Numbered from the stretch's first letter, positions 1 to 12,720 are shown. The stretch: DNA of 53,860 nt from a bacterium UBP6_UBA1209 (GCA_002309575.1 DBXP01000024.1:27042-80901), one strand, 5' to 3'. Notes: generated from the letters alone by a model not told the origin. Numbers and translations are program-made.

Positions 1-126
1 CCGGACGGCGGCGATACCCAACCTGACAGCGGCGATACCCAGCCGGACGGCGGCGATACCCAACCTGACAGCGGCGATACCCAGCCGGACGGCGGCGATA
101 CCCAGCCGGATGAGGGTTATACCCAG
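1..126 (+). repeat. 21-bp in-frame tandem repeat (42-bp higher-order unit)
   Basis: Six 21-bp units encode P-D-[GS]-G-D-T-Q. Bases 1-42 and 43-84 are identical, so the array is a 42-bp unit made of two variants; the last unit (106-126) is diverged. The array continues beyond the left edge. Unit length is a multiple of three, so copy-number change would lengthen or shorten the linker without breaking the frame. Confidence 0.95.
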
Positions 127-2037
127 CCTGTCTGCGGAAACTCTGTTGTCGAAGACGGCGAAGGCTGTGACGAAGGCGGGCTCAACGGTCAGTACGGCCA
201 CTGCAGCGCGGACTGCAAAACGAAGCTCCGTTGCGGCGACAAGATCGTGACAGAGCCTCAGGAGGTCTGCGACGAAGGTTCGGCTAAAAACGGATATTAC
301 GGTCACTGCAAATCTGACTGCTCAGGTCTCGGCGAGCGCTGCGGCGACGGAACTGTTCAGGTCGAGGACTGCGTCTGCACCCAGGAAAAGATCGATGAAG
401 GGCTTTGCTCGACTGTCGGCGACTATCTCTCCCGCTGTGTCCCGGTCAATGAGGTCTGCGATGACGGTACCGACAACGGCACATGGGGCAAGTGCAACGA
501 AACCTGCACAGCGGTACTTACCTGCGGCGACGGGATCGTTACCTCTCCTGAAGTCTGCGACGACGGTTCCTTCAACGGTTACTACAACCACTGCAAGAGC
601 GACTGTACCGGCATCGGACCGAAATGCGGCGACAACATAATCCAAAATGAGGCCTGCGGCTCTATTCCAGGCTGCGTAACGATGACCGGAGCCCATGAGG
701 ACTGCGACGCCGGCACGCTCAACGGCACGGATGACGGTCACTGCACGGCTGTCTGCACCGATCCGGGCTGCATTGAGAGCTGCGTTCCGTCGGTAACTTC
801 TGAGGGCTGGCTTCCGGCGATGGCTTCTGAATCTCCGGACTATTGCGACGGTCTCGACAACGACCACGACGGTGTGATTGACGAGGGCTGCGACTGCGCT
901 CCGGGAGCTACCCAGGCATGTTTCTCCGGTGCTCCGAACAGGCGCGGAGTCGGCCTCTGCCAAGACGGTACCCAGACCTGCGTCTACGATTCCGCATCCA
1001 AAAAAGGGAAGTGGGGCGATTGCGTCAACGAGATCCTGCCTTCCGAGGATGTCTGCGACAACGCCGACAACCTCTGCACGGGCTGCGCGGACTACGGTCT
1101 CTGCTGCGACGCGGCGATCGACTGCTCGTACGATATCGGCTACGCGATCCCGTTCAACGACAAGATCATAAAGGGAACCAACTTCTACAAGCGCAGCGAC
1201 TACGCTTCTGCGACCTGGACCTGGACACTCACGAAGGGCCCCTGCGACGAGCTTCTCGGCAACACGACCTTCACGGTCAAGGGCGCGACGAGCGAGTCCG
1301 GTCTTTCAGGCAGCGGCACCGCGACGACTCAGGTCTCCGGCGTCGGTTTGAGCTGGTTCAAGGTCAACTTCCAGCTCTCCGGCAGCTACAAGCTCCACGT
1401 CAAAGTCCAGCGCCAGAACGGCGAGGTCCACGAGTGTGACTGGGTCATCCGCGTCAAATCGGACGGCCTCAGAGTCGAGCTCTGCTGGGATAAGACCGGG
1501 CATGTCGACCTTGACCTGCACTTTGCAAAGGTCGGGACAACGACGGCTTGGACAGGTTCTAATGTTTGTTACTACTATACTTGTGACAATCTTGGAAATT
1601 ATTTCGAGTACAGTCTGTCAGGCTGGGGTTATTCGAACACAAGCAACGGTCACAACCCGCGTCTTGACATCGACAACCGCAGTGTGGTCGGAGTTCCAGA
1701 GAACATCAATATCGACAACCCGAACAGCGGAGACAGGTTCAGAGTCGGTGTAAATTACTACAACAACGAAACTTACGAATCGGATCAGTGGGGAAATTCA
1801 TCGATGGATCCCATTACAACTCATCCGCTCGTCAACATCTACTGCGGCGGCACCCTGAAGGCGACTTACGGCAAAAATCCGCAGGTTTCAGGTTTCGATG
1901 ATGAAGATGAATTCTGGAAGGTGGTCGAGATCCAGTGGGTCGGCGGCTACGATTCCGATGACTGCGTCCTGACGCCGAAGTTCAACACTTCGAGCGGTGC
2001 TTATATTATCGGCTCTGTCGGCACATATGACTGGTAA
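1..2037 (+). CDS. MopE-type Cys-rich surface protein, paralogue 1 (5' end outside window)
   Basis: Reading frame 1 is open from the first base, so the gene starts left of the window; the GTG at 247 is internal. The visible 678 residues begin with about six P-D-x-G-D-T-Q units (1-126). Then come myxococcal-type Cys-rich repeats (pattern CGDG..EVCDDG..NG..HC..DC, DUF4215-like, about 140-780), one DNDHDGVIDEGC loop at about 850-890 (MopE putative metal-binding motif), and a C-terminal beta-rich domain with the landmarks VELCWD and VDLDLHF (about 1470-1525), ending in TYDW. By analogy with the next two genes it should be an N-terminally lipidated, surface-exposed protein with the repeats as a spacer. 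Function unknown; MopE-like proteins bind metal ions in some bacteria. It is the only one of the three paralogues carrying the DUF4215-like repeats. Confidence 0.9.
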   Translation, partial: PDGGDTQPDSGDTQPDGGDTQPDSGDTQPDGGDTQPDEGYTQPVCGNSVVEDGEGCDEGGLNGQYGHCSADCKTKLRCGDKIVTEPQEVCDEGSAKNGYYGHCKSDCSGLGERCGDGTVQVEDCVCTQEKIDEGLCSTVGDYLSRCVPVNEVCDDGTDNGTWGKCNETCTAVLTCGDGIVTSPEVCDDGSFNGYYNHCKSDCTGIGPKCGDNIIQNEACGSIPGCVTMTGAHEDCDAGTLNGTDDGHCTAVCTDPGCIESCVPSVTSEGWLPAMASESPDYCDGLDNDHDGVIDEGCDCAPGATQACFSGAPNRRGVGLCQDGTQTCVYDSASKKGKWGDCVNEILPSEDVCDNADNLCTGCADYGLCCDAAIDCSYDIGYAIPFNDKIIKGTNFYKRSDYASATWTWTLTKGPCDELLGNTTFTVKGATSESGLSGSGTATTQVSGVGLSWFKVNFQLSGSYKLHVKVQRQNGEVHECDWVIRVKSDGLRVELCWDKTGHVDLDLHFAKVGTTTAWTGSNVCYYYTCDNLGNYFEYSLSGWGYSNTSNGHNPRLDIDNRSVVGVPENINIDNPNSGDRFRVGVNYYNNETYESDQWGNSSMDPITTHPLVNIYCGGTLKATYGKNPQVSGFDDEDEFWKVVEIQWVGGYDSDDCVLTPKFNTSSGAYIIGSVGTYDW

Positions 2038-2048
2038 TGGAGGGTGAA

Positions 2049-3908
<1,860 letters not shown>

Positions 3909-4001
3909 AAACTCCGGTTTCACTGCTTTTCCAGCGTAAACCTCTGATTTTTTTAACGTTCTTCCACGTAATTTTACGATCCGTTTTTTTTGCCCGTCAT
4001 C

Positions 4002-4029
4002 TTGAATAAAATACAATTTAATGTACAAT
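4002..4029 (+). promoter_or_regulatory. Sigma70-like promoter for MopE-type paralogue 3
   Basis: TTGAAT at 4002-4007 and TACAAT at 4024-4029 are separated by 16 bases, 34 bases before the ATG. This suggests paralogue 3 can be transcribed on its own. Pattern match only. Confidence 0.5.
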
Positions 4030-4063
4030 GCGCAGTTAGGTTTAACTCTTAGGAGGATTATCG

Positions 4064-5932
<1,869 letters not shown>

Positions 5933-6034
5933 CGATCATCTCTTTTCTTCCTTATATTTCCGAAAAACATTCATTTTGATCTGATTCATCGCCGTTTGTG
6001 CTCACTTTTTCCTATTTTTTTAATGTAAAATAGG

Positions 6035-6040
6035 TATAAT
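6035..6040 (+). promoter_or_regulatory. Candidate -10 element before the porin gene
   Basis: TATAAT lies 43 bases upstream of the porin ATG. No convincing -35 hexamer is seen in the T-rich stretch before it, so the promoter is only half supported. Confidence 0.35.
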
Positions 6041-6083
6041 TACGCGTTTTTTTGTTTCTGAAATGGTTTAGTAGGAGAAAAAT

Positions 6084-7556
6084 ATGTCTTTTATATCAAA
6101 GTTTTCAGCCTCACTTTTGATCGTTTTTTCTTTCTTTTTCCAGCTTTACGCGGATGAAACCAAAGTCGAAGATGCCTCAGCTGATGATGTGCAATCTGCC
6201 GAAAATGCTGGAGAAAACACCGATGCCGAAAAGAAGGCTGAAGATAAGGACGGCAAACGCGGGTTCGTCTTCGGCTCTTACGGCAGGGTCCAGCCCGCAA
6301 CAGATCTCCGCGGCGGCTCGCCCAAGTGGCTCAACGTTGTCGGTCACGGCAGCAGGCTTGAGCAGGAGAGCTATGTCGAACTCGATTTCGTCTACCTTTT
6401 CAAAAGACCGGGCGAAAACGGACCGCTCTTTGATTTCGTCTCGACGCTTGCATTTTCCGAGAGCCTCTTCCACAATTCTGGCAAATGGATCGCGCTCAAC
6501 ACAGTCAGAAACCTCTTTGTCCGTGCTGAAAACGTGATCTGGAAGCCGCTCGGTTTCTGGATCGGGAGCAGGATGTACCGCGGGAACGACATCTACCTTC
6601 TGGATTACTGGCCGCTTGACGAGGACAACATGTACGGCGGCGGTTTCGGACTCCACTTCGACGATTTTTCGATCGATTACTACATCGGTTTCAACCGTCT
6701 CGAGGTCGACTGGCAGTATCAGTCGATCCAGGTCGTTTCCGATACATTCGGTGCGGAAAGCGTAACCTGGATGGATCGCCAGCGTCTTGTTACCGGTCTG
6801 AAATATGAACAAAAACACATGCTTAACGATAAACTCGGGTTGCGCTGGAAGCTCGTTGGCGAGTTCCAGAGGATCGGTTCAGGCAAACAGAGCAACGACC
6901 CTGTCGATGCTGAAAACGCGATCGTCTTCCCGGAGGATTTCGGCTGGTCGATCGGCGGCGAGCTTGGATTCTTCGGTTACGCAAAGAACAGCTTCACTAA
7001 TATTTTCCTCAAGTATTCCGGCGGACTTGCGGCTTATGGACTTCTTACCGTTCCGTGGGGTTTCGACACGAAGTACAGGACAAGAGACGCTCAGGAGCTG
7101 CTGCTTGCAGTGAATTCGAACCTTGAGCTTGGCAAATTCGGAGCGATATTCGGCGCTTACGTTCGTTCGTTCCGGGATTCCGACGGCAATAAGTATGACA
7201 ACGACGATTTCGTCGAATATATCTTCGCGCTTCGTCCGCATATCTTTATCCACGAATATTTCTATCTTGCCTTCGAGATCTCGCACCAGCTGAAAAACAC
7301 GAACGGTCTCACGAAGCTAAGCAACGGCGTTGAAAAGAACATTATGCCGCAGGTCACGAAGCTTTCGCTCATCCCGATCGTCACGTTCGGCGGCGGGAAC
7401 TACGGAAGGCCCCAGCTCCGCCTGGTCTACACGGCTGCTTTCCAGAACGATGACGCGAGATACTCCTACAACGAGGAGGATTTCAGATCGAAACATACGG
7501 TACACCACTACTTCGGCCTGAGTGCGGAATGGTGGTTCAACACGGAGCACCGCTGA
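6084..7556 (+). CDS. LamB-like maltoporin/carbohydrate porin
   Basis: 490 residues, AGGAGA 6 bases before the ATG. A Sec signal peptide (residues 1-23, cleavage likely after LYA) is followed by an acidic stretch of about 35 residues, then an outer-membrane barrel. The segment WIGSRMYRGNDIYLLDYW (about residues 155-172) matches the maltoporin hallmark WxGKRxYxRHDxHxxDxxYW, and the C-terminal EWWF resembles the LamB end. Expected role is diffusion of sugars across the outer membrane. Substrate cannot be told from sequence, and no maltose uptake genes are nearby. The acidic N-terminal linker is not usual for LamB. Fairly sure of the family, not of specificity. Confidence 0.75.
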   Translation: MSFISKFSASLLIVFSFFFQLYADETKVEDASADDVQSAENAGENTDAEKKAEDKDGKRGFVFGSYGRVQPATDLRGGSPKWLNVVGHGSRLEQESYVELDFVYLFKRPGENGPLFDFVSTLAFSESLFHNSGKWIALNTVRNLFVRAENVIWKPLGFWIGSRMYRGNDIYLLDYWPLDEDNMYGGGFGLHFDDFSIDYYIGFNRLEVDWQYQSIQVVSDTFGAESVTWMDRQRLVTGLKYEQKHMLNDKLGLRWKLVGEFQRIGSGKQSNDPVDAENAIVFPEDFGWSIGGELGFFGYAKNSFTNIFLKYSGGLAAYGLLTVPWGFDTKYRTRDAQELLLAVNSNLELGKFGAIFGAYVRSFRDSDGNKYDNDDFVEYIFALRPHIFIHEYFYLAFEISHQLKNTNGLTKLSNGVEKNIMPQVTKLSLIPIVTFGGGNYGRPQLRLVYTAAFQNDDARYSYNEEDFRSKHTVHHYFGLSAEWWFNTEHR

Positions 7557-7619
7557 TATGGATAATTATTTGAAATCGATTATAATTTTGAGTTTTTGAG
7601 TCCTTTTACGAGGTGAAAG

Positions 7620-7976
7620 ATGAAGATATTCAAGAAGCTTTTCTTTATGTTGGTTTTTTTGGCGATCGCCTTCGTGATATCCTATTTTGCTCACTCCAAC
7701 GAAAAGTATGTCGCTATCGACTTCCTTATTTTCAAGATCCCGGAGATCCAGGTCTGGCTGCTCTCGATCTTATGTTTCACTGCCGGAATGGTCGCGATGA
7801 TCCTCTTTGTCGCCGTTGACGCGGTAAGGGCTTCAAGACGCGTAAAGAAGCTCGAGGCTGAAAACGAGAGGCTTAAGTCGGAGCTTGCTTCGATCAGGAA
7901 CGAAAAGCTTTCGGATATAGACGAAAAGTCGCTCGCGGTAATTGAACCGCAGGATGTTCAAAAAGAGGAGGCGTAG
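7620..7976 (+). CDS. lapA: LapA-domain membrane protein
   Basis: 118 residues. Two membrane segments (about 5-24 and 42-65) enclose a short loop with KYVAIDFLIFKIPEIQ, the typical LapA/YciS arrangement. A charged coiled coil follows from about residue 72 (VKKLEAENERLKSEL). In Escherichia coli LapA works with LapB to control lipopolysaccharide synthesis through LpxC turnover. Here lapB follows with a 9-base gap, which supports the call. AGGTGA at about 7610 serves as ribosome binding site. Confidence 0.8.
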   Translation: MKIFKKLFFMLVFLAIAFVISYFAHSNEKYVAIDFLIFKIPEIQVWLLSILCFTAGMVAMILFVAVDAVRASRRVKKLEAENERLKSELASIRNEKLSDIDEKSLAVIEPQDVQKEEA

Positions 7977-7985
7977 GAGGTCGGT

Positions 7986-9023
7986 TTGTTTTCACTTTTT
8001 TCTCTTTTCAAAAAAAAATCGAACGGCATCATCTCCACTTACAAGTTCAAGCCGGATCAGCAGGATCTTTTTGACGCCCTCTGCAGCTGTCATCTCGGAG
8101 ACCGCAGCCGCTACTTCACGAAGCTGAAAAAGCTTGCCGAAACCTTTTCGGAGGAGCCGCTTTTCTTTCTCTTCGCTGGAGATGTCGTGCGTGATTCAAA
8201 CAAAGACAAGGCTTTGGAGATCCATAGGGAGATCCTCTTCAGACCCAACACTTCGGGGGCTCTCAGAGCCCGCGTCCTGGAGCATGTGGGACGCGACTAT
8301 ATCGCGATGAACCAGCCGAAAAAGGCGATCTCCGTGCTCAAGGAGGCGACCAAGCTTGCAGATCTGCCGCACGCAAATCTGATGCTCTCCGAAATCTACG
8401 AAGGGGAGGCGAATTTCGACGAGGCGCTCTCCGAGCTCGAAAAATACCACAGCCTGACGAAGGGAGGCACTCTTCCGATCCAGCGTTTCTGCGCGAGAGT
8501 CGTGAACTTTCTGCTTCTTTCAGGTACGAAGCAGCAGAAGGAAGTCGTCCGCTGGCTTGAAACCTTTTCCAAAAGATGCGGCGATCCCAGCCAGTCTCTG
8601 GCAGCCGATATGATGATCGCAGTCACCAACGGCAAGACGCCGAAGGTCCAGTCAGCTCTCGAAAACCTCGTCAAGATCGACGACGGCTTCGAGATCCTGG
8701 GGCGTTCGATGCTTTTGAACTATGCTGACGGAGCCGAGATAAACTACAGCGTCGACGGGCGCTACAAGGAGATCTTCCACCTCCTTTTCAACAAAAATCT
8801 CAAGATGTCGAACCAGTTCGAAAGCCTGAGTCCGAATGCGCTCGTTTCGTATAAGCTTCTGCTGAGGAGCAAGGCTGAAGGCGCCCAGGAGCTGCTTGAC
8901 AAGGCGATCCCTGACCATTCGCTCTTTCTCTGCCGCGAGTGCGGAAAGCCGGTAACTCTTCAAAGTCCGGTCTGTCCGTCATGCCAGAAGATCACGGGAA
9001 GAAAATTTACCATCATAAAATAA
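7986..9023 (+). CDS. lapB: LapB (YciM) homologue, TPR protein with C-terminal rubredoxin-like zinc site
   Basis: 345 residues from a TTG start, with AGGAGG at 7975-7980 placed 5 bases upstream. The body is helical with TPR-like repeats (about residues 40-290). The C-terminus carries CRECG and CPSC, a rubredoxin-like four-Cys metal site as in LapB. The enterobacterial protein has an N-terminal membrane helix that is essential there. This one starts with only a short MFSLFSLF followed by KKK, too short to span, so it may rely on LapA for membrane contact. Expected role is regulation of lipopolysaccharide production at the inner membrane. Confidence 0.8.
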   Translation: MFSLFSLFKKKSNGIISTYKFKPDQQDLFDALCSCHLGDRSRYFTKLKKLAETFSEEPLFFLFAGDVVRDSNKDKALEIHREILFRPNTSGALRARVLEHVGRDYIAMNQPKKAISVLKEATKLADLPHANLMLSEIYEGEANFDEALSELEKYHSLTKGGTLPIQRFCARVVNFLLLSGTKQQKEVVRWLETFSKRCGDPSQSLAADMMIAVTNGKTPKVQSALENLVKIDDGFEILGRSMLLNYADGAEINYSVDGRYKEIFHLLFNKNLKMSNQFESLSPNALVSYKLLLRSKAEGAQELLDKAIPDHSLFLCRECGKPVTLQSPVCPSCQKITGRKFTIIK

Positions 9024-9036
9024 ATTGGAGTTTGGA

Positions 9037-10182
9037 ATGAAAAAAATGTTCATTTTGATCACCGTTTTTTTGCTTTTTGTCTCATGCGGAGGCTCTTCGA
9101 CGAATAACGGCGACGATCAGAACCAGCTGAATGTCGAGAACTTCTTTTCACGTTATCTGACGACGCTCTGCAATGCGGCTTCGACATGCACGTCGGGTCT
9201 CGTCAATCAGTCCAATCTGGCTAACTGCCCTAGTTTATTGAAAAATTCGACAACTCCGTTTGCCGGCTTCAACAATGGTGAAATGGTGATTTTCGAGCAT
9301 AAATACCAGATGCTGAAGAGTGCCGAGGAGATGGGCTGGGTCAAGCTCGATATGGCTCAGGCCGAGACCTGTTTCCTTACGATCAGCGAAATGCAGCCGT
9401 GCGACCCATTTGCGTTCCACCTGCTCGATGTCGCCGAGTGCGCGGCGGTATTTATCGGAACGAAACCGCTTAAACAGGACTGCACTCAGAACGAAGTCTG
9501 CAGCAACGGCTGGTGCAAGATGAGCGGATCTTCCTGCAACGGAAGCTGTTCCGAGTACAAACAGGCCGGTCAGCCCTGCAAATCGAACGACAGATGCGCT
9601 CCCGGATACGAGTGCAGCTCGACAGGATGCGTTCAGAAGTCGCTCAGCGGCCCGAATGAGCCCTGCATCTCGAACAGCAGCTGCAAAAGCACGCTCTTCT
9701 GCTACATCGAAGGTGAAGACGCCTACGGGACCTGCCTCAACAGAAAGGGGCTGAACTCGCCCTGCACGATAGACGACGAGTGCGCTCTCGGCCTCGGCTG
9801 CATCGGCAACGTCTGCTCGGCTTCAAAGGTACGCCACAACGCCGGCGAATCCTGCGGTCTCCAGCCGAAGCTTGACGAGAACGAAGAGGATGTTGTTATC
9901 GAGTGCAACAGGTTCTCGAAGCTTGAATGCAACTCCAGCAACTACTGCGCGCCGCTTCCGACCTACAACATGGAGTGTGACAAGGAGTGCGATGACACTG
10001 CGAACCTCTTCTGCAACGAAACATATCACCGCTGTGACTGGCAGCTTGATGCCGGTTCGCCCTGCACTTCGAACAAACAGTGCAAGACGCTCTACTGCGC
10101 AAGGGTCACAAACCCCGACGGGACCCTTACCGATGTCTCCGTCTGCCGAGTCCCGGAATGTCTGACAGTTGTAAATGAATAG
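9037..10182 (+). CDS. Cys-rich lipoprotein with Dickkopf-like repeats
   Basis: 381 residues from the ATG at 9037; TTGGAG at 9025-9030 is the ribosome binding site, so the upstream in-frame TTG is unlikely. Signal ends in FVSC followed by GG (lipobox-like). Residues 30-140 are a helical domain with few Cys. From about 155 on there is a run of short Cys modules (patterns such as C..N..CSNGWC, CKSNDRCAPGYEC, C.IDDECALGLGC), of the Dickkopf N-terminal Cys-rich type common in myxobacterial lipoproteins. Many disulfides are expected, so it is periplasmic or outer-surface. The next gene, a thioredoxin-like lipoprotein, overlaps its end by 8 bases. Function unknown. Confidence 0.8.
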   Translation: MKKMFILITVFLLFVSCGGSSTNNGDDQNQLNVENFFSRYLTTLCNAASTCTSGLVNQSNLANCPSLLKNSTTPFAGFNNGEMVIFEHKYQMLKSAEEMGWVKLDMAQAETCFLTISEMQPCDPFAFHLLDVAECAAVFIGTKPLKQDCTQNEVCSNGWCKMSGSSCNGSCSEYKQAGQPCKSNDRCAPGYECSSTGCVQKSLSGPNEPCISNSSCKSTLFCYIEGEDAYGTCLNRKGLNSPCTIDDECALGLGCIGNVCSASKVRHNAGESCGLQPKLDENEEDVVIECNRFSKLECNSSNYCAPLPTYNMECDKECDDTANLFCNETYHRCDWQLDAGSPCTSNKQCKTLYCARVTNPDGTLTDVSVCRVPECLTVVNE

Positions 10183-10720
10183 GTCTCTTTTTATTATCCT
10201 TCTACCGCTTTTTTTCATCTCCTGCGCCTCGGCGGAGGTTTCCGAATCGCCGTCAGAGCCGGAGCAGAGCGACATTTCTCAGCGCGAGATCGTCCCGCTC
10301 GATATCAAAAAAGAGCCGCAGAACAACCTTCTGGAAAAGATAATCGTCCGCGACTCGTATTCGGGTGAAGAGTACCCGCTCAGCCGCATCGCTTTGAGCC
10401 CTGTGGTCTATATCGAGCTCTCTGCGAGCTGGTGCGAGGCCTGCCCGGAGATGAAGGCTACGACTGCGAAGCTTGTTCCATATTTCCGGGGACGGGTCTT
10501 TTTCGTCAGGCTCTTCAAGGCGGATGATCCGCAGCCTGAGCCGGAGTCGAACGATGTTCCCGAGATGGTCATCGTCTCTTCGCCGCCAGAACTTGGTCTC
10601 GAAAACACAGGTGTGATGCCGCGTGTCGTCATAATTTCAAACCACGGCGAAGATATTTCGCTTGATTCTACAGGGCTCTATCCGAACCTCTACTATTACG
10701 GTGTTTTGTCGGAAATTTAG
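10175..10720 (+). CDS. Thioredoxin-fold lipoprotein (WCEAC active site)
   Basis: 181 residues. A lipoprotein-like signal ends in FFISC (residues 13-17), then an acidic linker, then a thioredoxin fold with WCEAC (Cys87 and Cys90) and a VMPR segment near 148 that fits the cis-proline loop. TlpA/DsbD-like extracytoplasmic thiol exchange is likely. It overlaps the preceding Cys-rich lipoprotein by 8 bases, so the two are translated together and this protein may fold or repair that partner. The partner link is inference. Confidence 0.78.
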   Translation: MNRSLFIILLPLFFISCASAEVSESPSEPEQSDISQREIVPLDIKKEPQNNLLEKIIVRDSYSGEEYPLSRIALSPVVYIELSASWCEACPEMKATTAKLVPYFRGRVFFVRLFKADDPQPEPESNDVPEMVIVSSPPELGLENTGVMPRVVIISNHGEDISLDSTGLYPNLYYYGVLSEI

Positions 10721-11659
10721 CTATTTCAGGTTTTCAAAATCCTTTTCGAAGCCGACTTTTTTGAGGAGCCTCTCCTTGTCGAACCACTTTTCTTCGACTC
10801 TGACAAAGAGGTTGAGACCGACCTTGCAGTCGTAGATCTCTTCGAGCTCCTTTCGTGCTAAAGTGCCGATTTTTTTGAGAGTTTCACCCTTGTGGCCGAC
10901 AACTATGCCCTTCTGGCTGTCTCTTGCGACATGGATAGTAGCTTCGATCGAAAAGAGATTTTTCGTTTGGTTGTAGCGGACTCTTTCGACAGTCACGACG
11001 ATGGAATAGGGCAGTTCCTGCGAGAGTTCGTTGAAGAGCTTTTCGCGGATGATCTCGGAGATGAGAAATTCATCGTCCTGATCGGTCGCCGTATCCTCGG
11101 GGAAGTATTGCGGCCCGGGTTGGCAGTACTGCTTGACGCAGTCGATAAGCGGCTGGATCCCTTCGCCGTTCTGCGCCGAAATCGCGAAACTGTCAGCAAA
11201 GTTGAACCTCTTTCTGTAGACGGCGATCGTGTCGTCCACGCGCATCGGCTTGACTGCGTCGATCTTGTTGACGACGAGTATAGTTGGGATCTTCGGATCA
11301 AGATTTTTGAGGATGTGTGCCTCCTCCTCGCCGATCCCGAGCTCCGGGTGCTGCTTCGAAACATCGACGAAAAAGAGCGTGATATCGGCATCTTTGGCAG
11401 CCGAAAAGCTGTATTTGTTCATCCAGCTGTTCAGAAGTTTTCCGAAGTCGCCGGAGGTGATCCCTGGCGTATCCGTGAAGATTATCTGGGAATCGCTGTC
11501 GGTGTAGATACCGCGGATCTTGTTTCTCGTCGTCTGCGCTTTGGGCGTTACGATAGAAATTTTTGATTCGACGACGCGGTTGATGAAGGTCGATTTTCCG
11601 GAGTTCGGCACGCCGATGATCGTGGCGAACCCGACATGGTTCAGGTTGTCGCCGAGCAT
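10721..11659 (-). CDS. era: GTPase Era
   Basis: 312 residues. G1 GVPNSGKST, G2/switch region KAQTTRNKIRG, G3 DTPGI and G4 NKID are all present, and the C-terminal half contains the KH RNA-binding motif GHKGETLKKIG. Era binds 16S rRNA and assists 30S ribosome maturation. The gene begins directly after the stop of ansA, with no gap, and converges tail to tail with the thioredoxin-like lipoprotein gene. Confidence 0.97.
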   Translation of the reverse strand: MLGDNLNHVGFATIIGVPNSGKSTFINRVVESKISIVTPKAQTTRNKIRGIYTDSDSQIIFTDTPGITSGDFGKLLNSWMNKYSFSAAKDADITLFFVDVSKQHPELGIGEEEAHILKNLDPKIPTILVVNKIDAVKPMRVDDTIAVYRKRFNFADSFAISAQNGEGIQPLIDCVKQYCQPGPQYFPEDTATDQDDEFLISEIIREKLFNELSQELPYSIVVTVERVRYNQTKNLFSIEATIHVARDSQKGIVVGHKGETLKKIGTLARKELEEIYDCKVGLNLFVRVEEKWFDKERLLKKVGFEKDFENLK

Positions 11660-12667
11660 CTAGTTCTCCTTTTCACCGGCACAGTTCGCCGACATAAAAT
11701 CCTTGATTTCATTTATCTTTTTGTATCTTCCGAGTGCGATCATCATCTTGACGAGCGTCGCTTCACGAGTCATGTCTACGGCACTGATGAGCCCGTAGAA
11801 CTTTGCCTTGGCGGCAGCTTCGTAGAGTGAAAGGTCGATCTTTCCGACCGGTGACTGGCTGCATACCGCTATCGGGATCTCGTTTGCTGCTGCGTCGCTG
11901 AAGAGCCGGTCGAGACCTGTGTTGTCGCTCGGGATGTTTCCGCTTCCGTATGCCTCGATGATGAGTGCGTGGACCCTCTTCTCGTTGACCATCAGCGTGA
12001 ATGCGGAGAAGTCGATCCCGGGGAAGAAGGGGATAACGATGACTGAATCGTCATAGCGCGTGTCGATCTCGAATTTTCCGGCCGGCATGGGCGCGATCCT
12101 GTAGGGTTTGCGCTCGATCCCGATCCCGAGCTTGAGCAGCGGCCCGTAGTTCGGGGCATAAAATGCGTCGAAATCCCACGCGTTCTTCTTTTTTGTGCGG
12201 TTTCCTCTGAAAACCGTGTGGTTGAAGAGCAGCATGACCTCCGGGATATCGCTGTGCTGGGCGACTTCGATCGCGTCGACCAGATTCATGAAGGCGTCGC
12301 TACGTCGGTCGATGAGCGGCAGCTGGGCGCCGGTCAGGACAACAGGTTTGCCGAGATTTTTGAGCATGAACGAGAGCGCAGAGGCTGTGTAGGCCATTGT
12401 GTCCGTGCCGTGGATCACGACAAAACCGTCGTAATTTTCATAGTTTTCCGCGATATGCTCGGCTATTTTGACCCAGTGCACGGGCCTGAAGAGCGAAGAA
12501 TCGAGGTTAAAGAGCTGGTGCTGGTCGATTTTTGCGCTGAAAAGCGGCTTGATATGCTTCGAAATGTAGTTGATAGCATAATCTCCCGGCGTGAGCTGAC
12601 CCTGCTCGTTCGACTCCATGACGAATGTTCCGCCGGTGTGAATGATCAAAATGTTTTTTTCTGTCAC
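11660..12667 (-). CDS. ansA: L-asparaginase, type I (cytoplasmic)
   Basis: 335 residues from the GTG at 12667, chosen because TTGGAGGC lies 5 bases upstream; a longer frame up to 12703 lacks a site. The first catalytic motif HTGGTF lies at residues 10-15, the second HGTDTMAYTASAL near 95, and the protein has no signal peptide. It hydrolyses asparagine to aspartate and ammonia. The type I (AnsA-like) length and lack of signal argue for the cytoplasmic low-affinity enzyme. Gln-tRNA amidotransferase GatD is a related alternative but would be longer. Co-transcribed with era. Confidence 0.93.
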   Translation of the reverse strand: MTEKNILIIHTGGTFVMESNEQGQLTPGDYAINYISKHIKPLFSAKIDQHQLFNLDSSLFRPVHWVKIAEHIAENYENYDGFVVIHGTDTMAYTASALSFMLKNLGKPVVLTGAQLPLIDRRSDAFMNLVDAIEVAQHSDIPEVMLLFNHTVFRGNRTKKKNAWDFDAFYAPNYGPLLKLGIGIERKPYRIAPMPAGKFEIDTRYDDSVIVIPFFPGIDFSAFTLMVNEKRVHALIIEAYGSGNIPSDNTGLDRLFSDAAANEIPIAVCSQSPVGKIDLSLYEAAAKAKFYGLISAVDMTREATLVKMMIALGRYKKINEIKDFMSANCAGEKEN

Positions 12668-12692
12668 CGTTGCCTCCAAAAAAATGCGCTCT

Positions 12693-12720
12693 ATTTTACT
12701 CAAACCGCACTATTTGTAAA
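12693..12720 (-). promoter_or_regulatory. Promoter for ansA-era
   Basis: On the minus strand TTTACA (12720-12715) and TAAAAT (12698-12693) are 16 bases apart, 25 bases before the GTG start. Together with the plus-strand promoter at 12728 it forms a compact divergent promoter region. Confidence 0.6.

Noticed and set aside
1..126. Direct repeats as a CRISPR array
   Set aside because: Units are contiguous 21-mers without spacers and code in frame for a PDxGDTQ linker.
322..963. Minus-strand frame opposite the Cys-rich repeats of paralogue 1
   Set aside because: Antisense shadow: Val/Ala/Arg-rich translation with no domain, and the plus strand has clear Cys-rich repeats.
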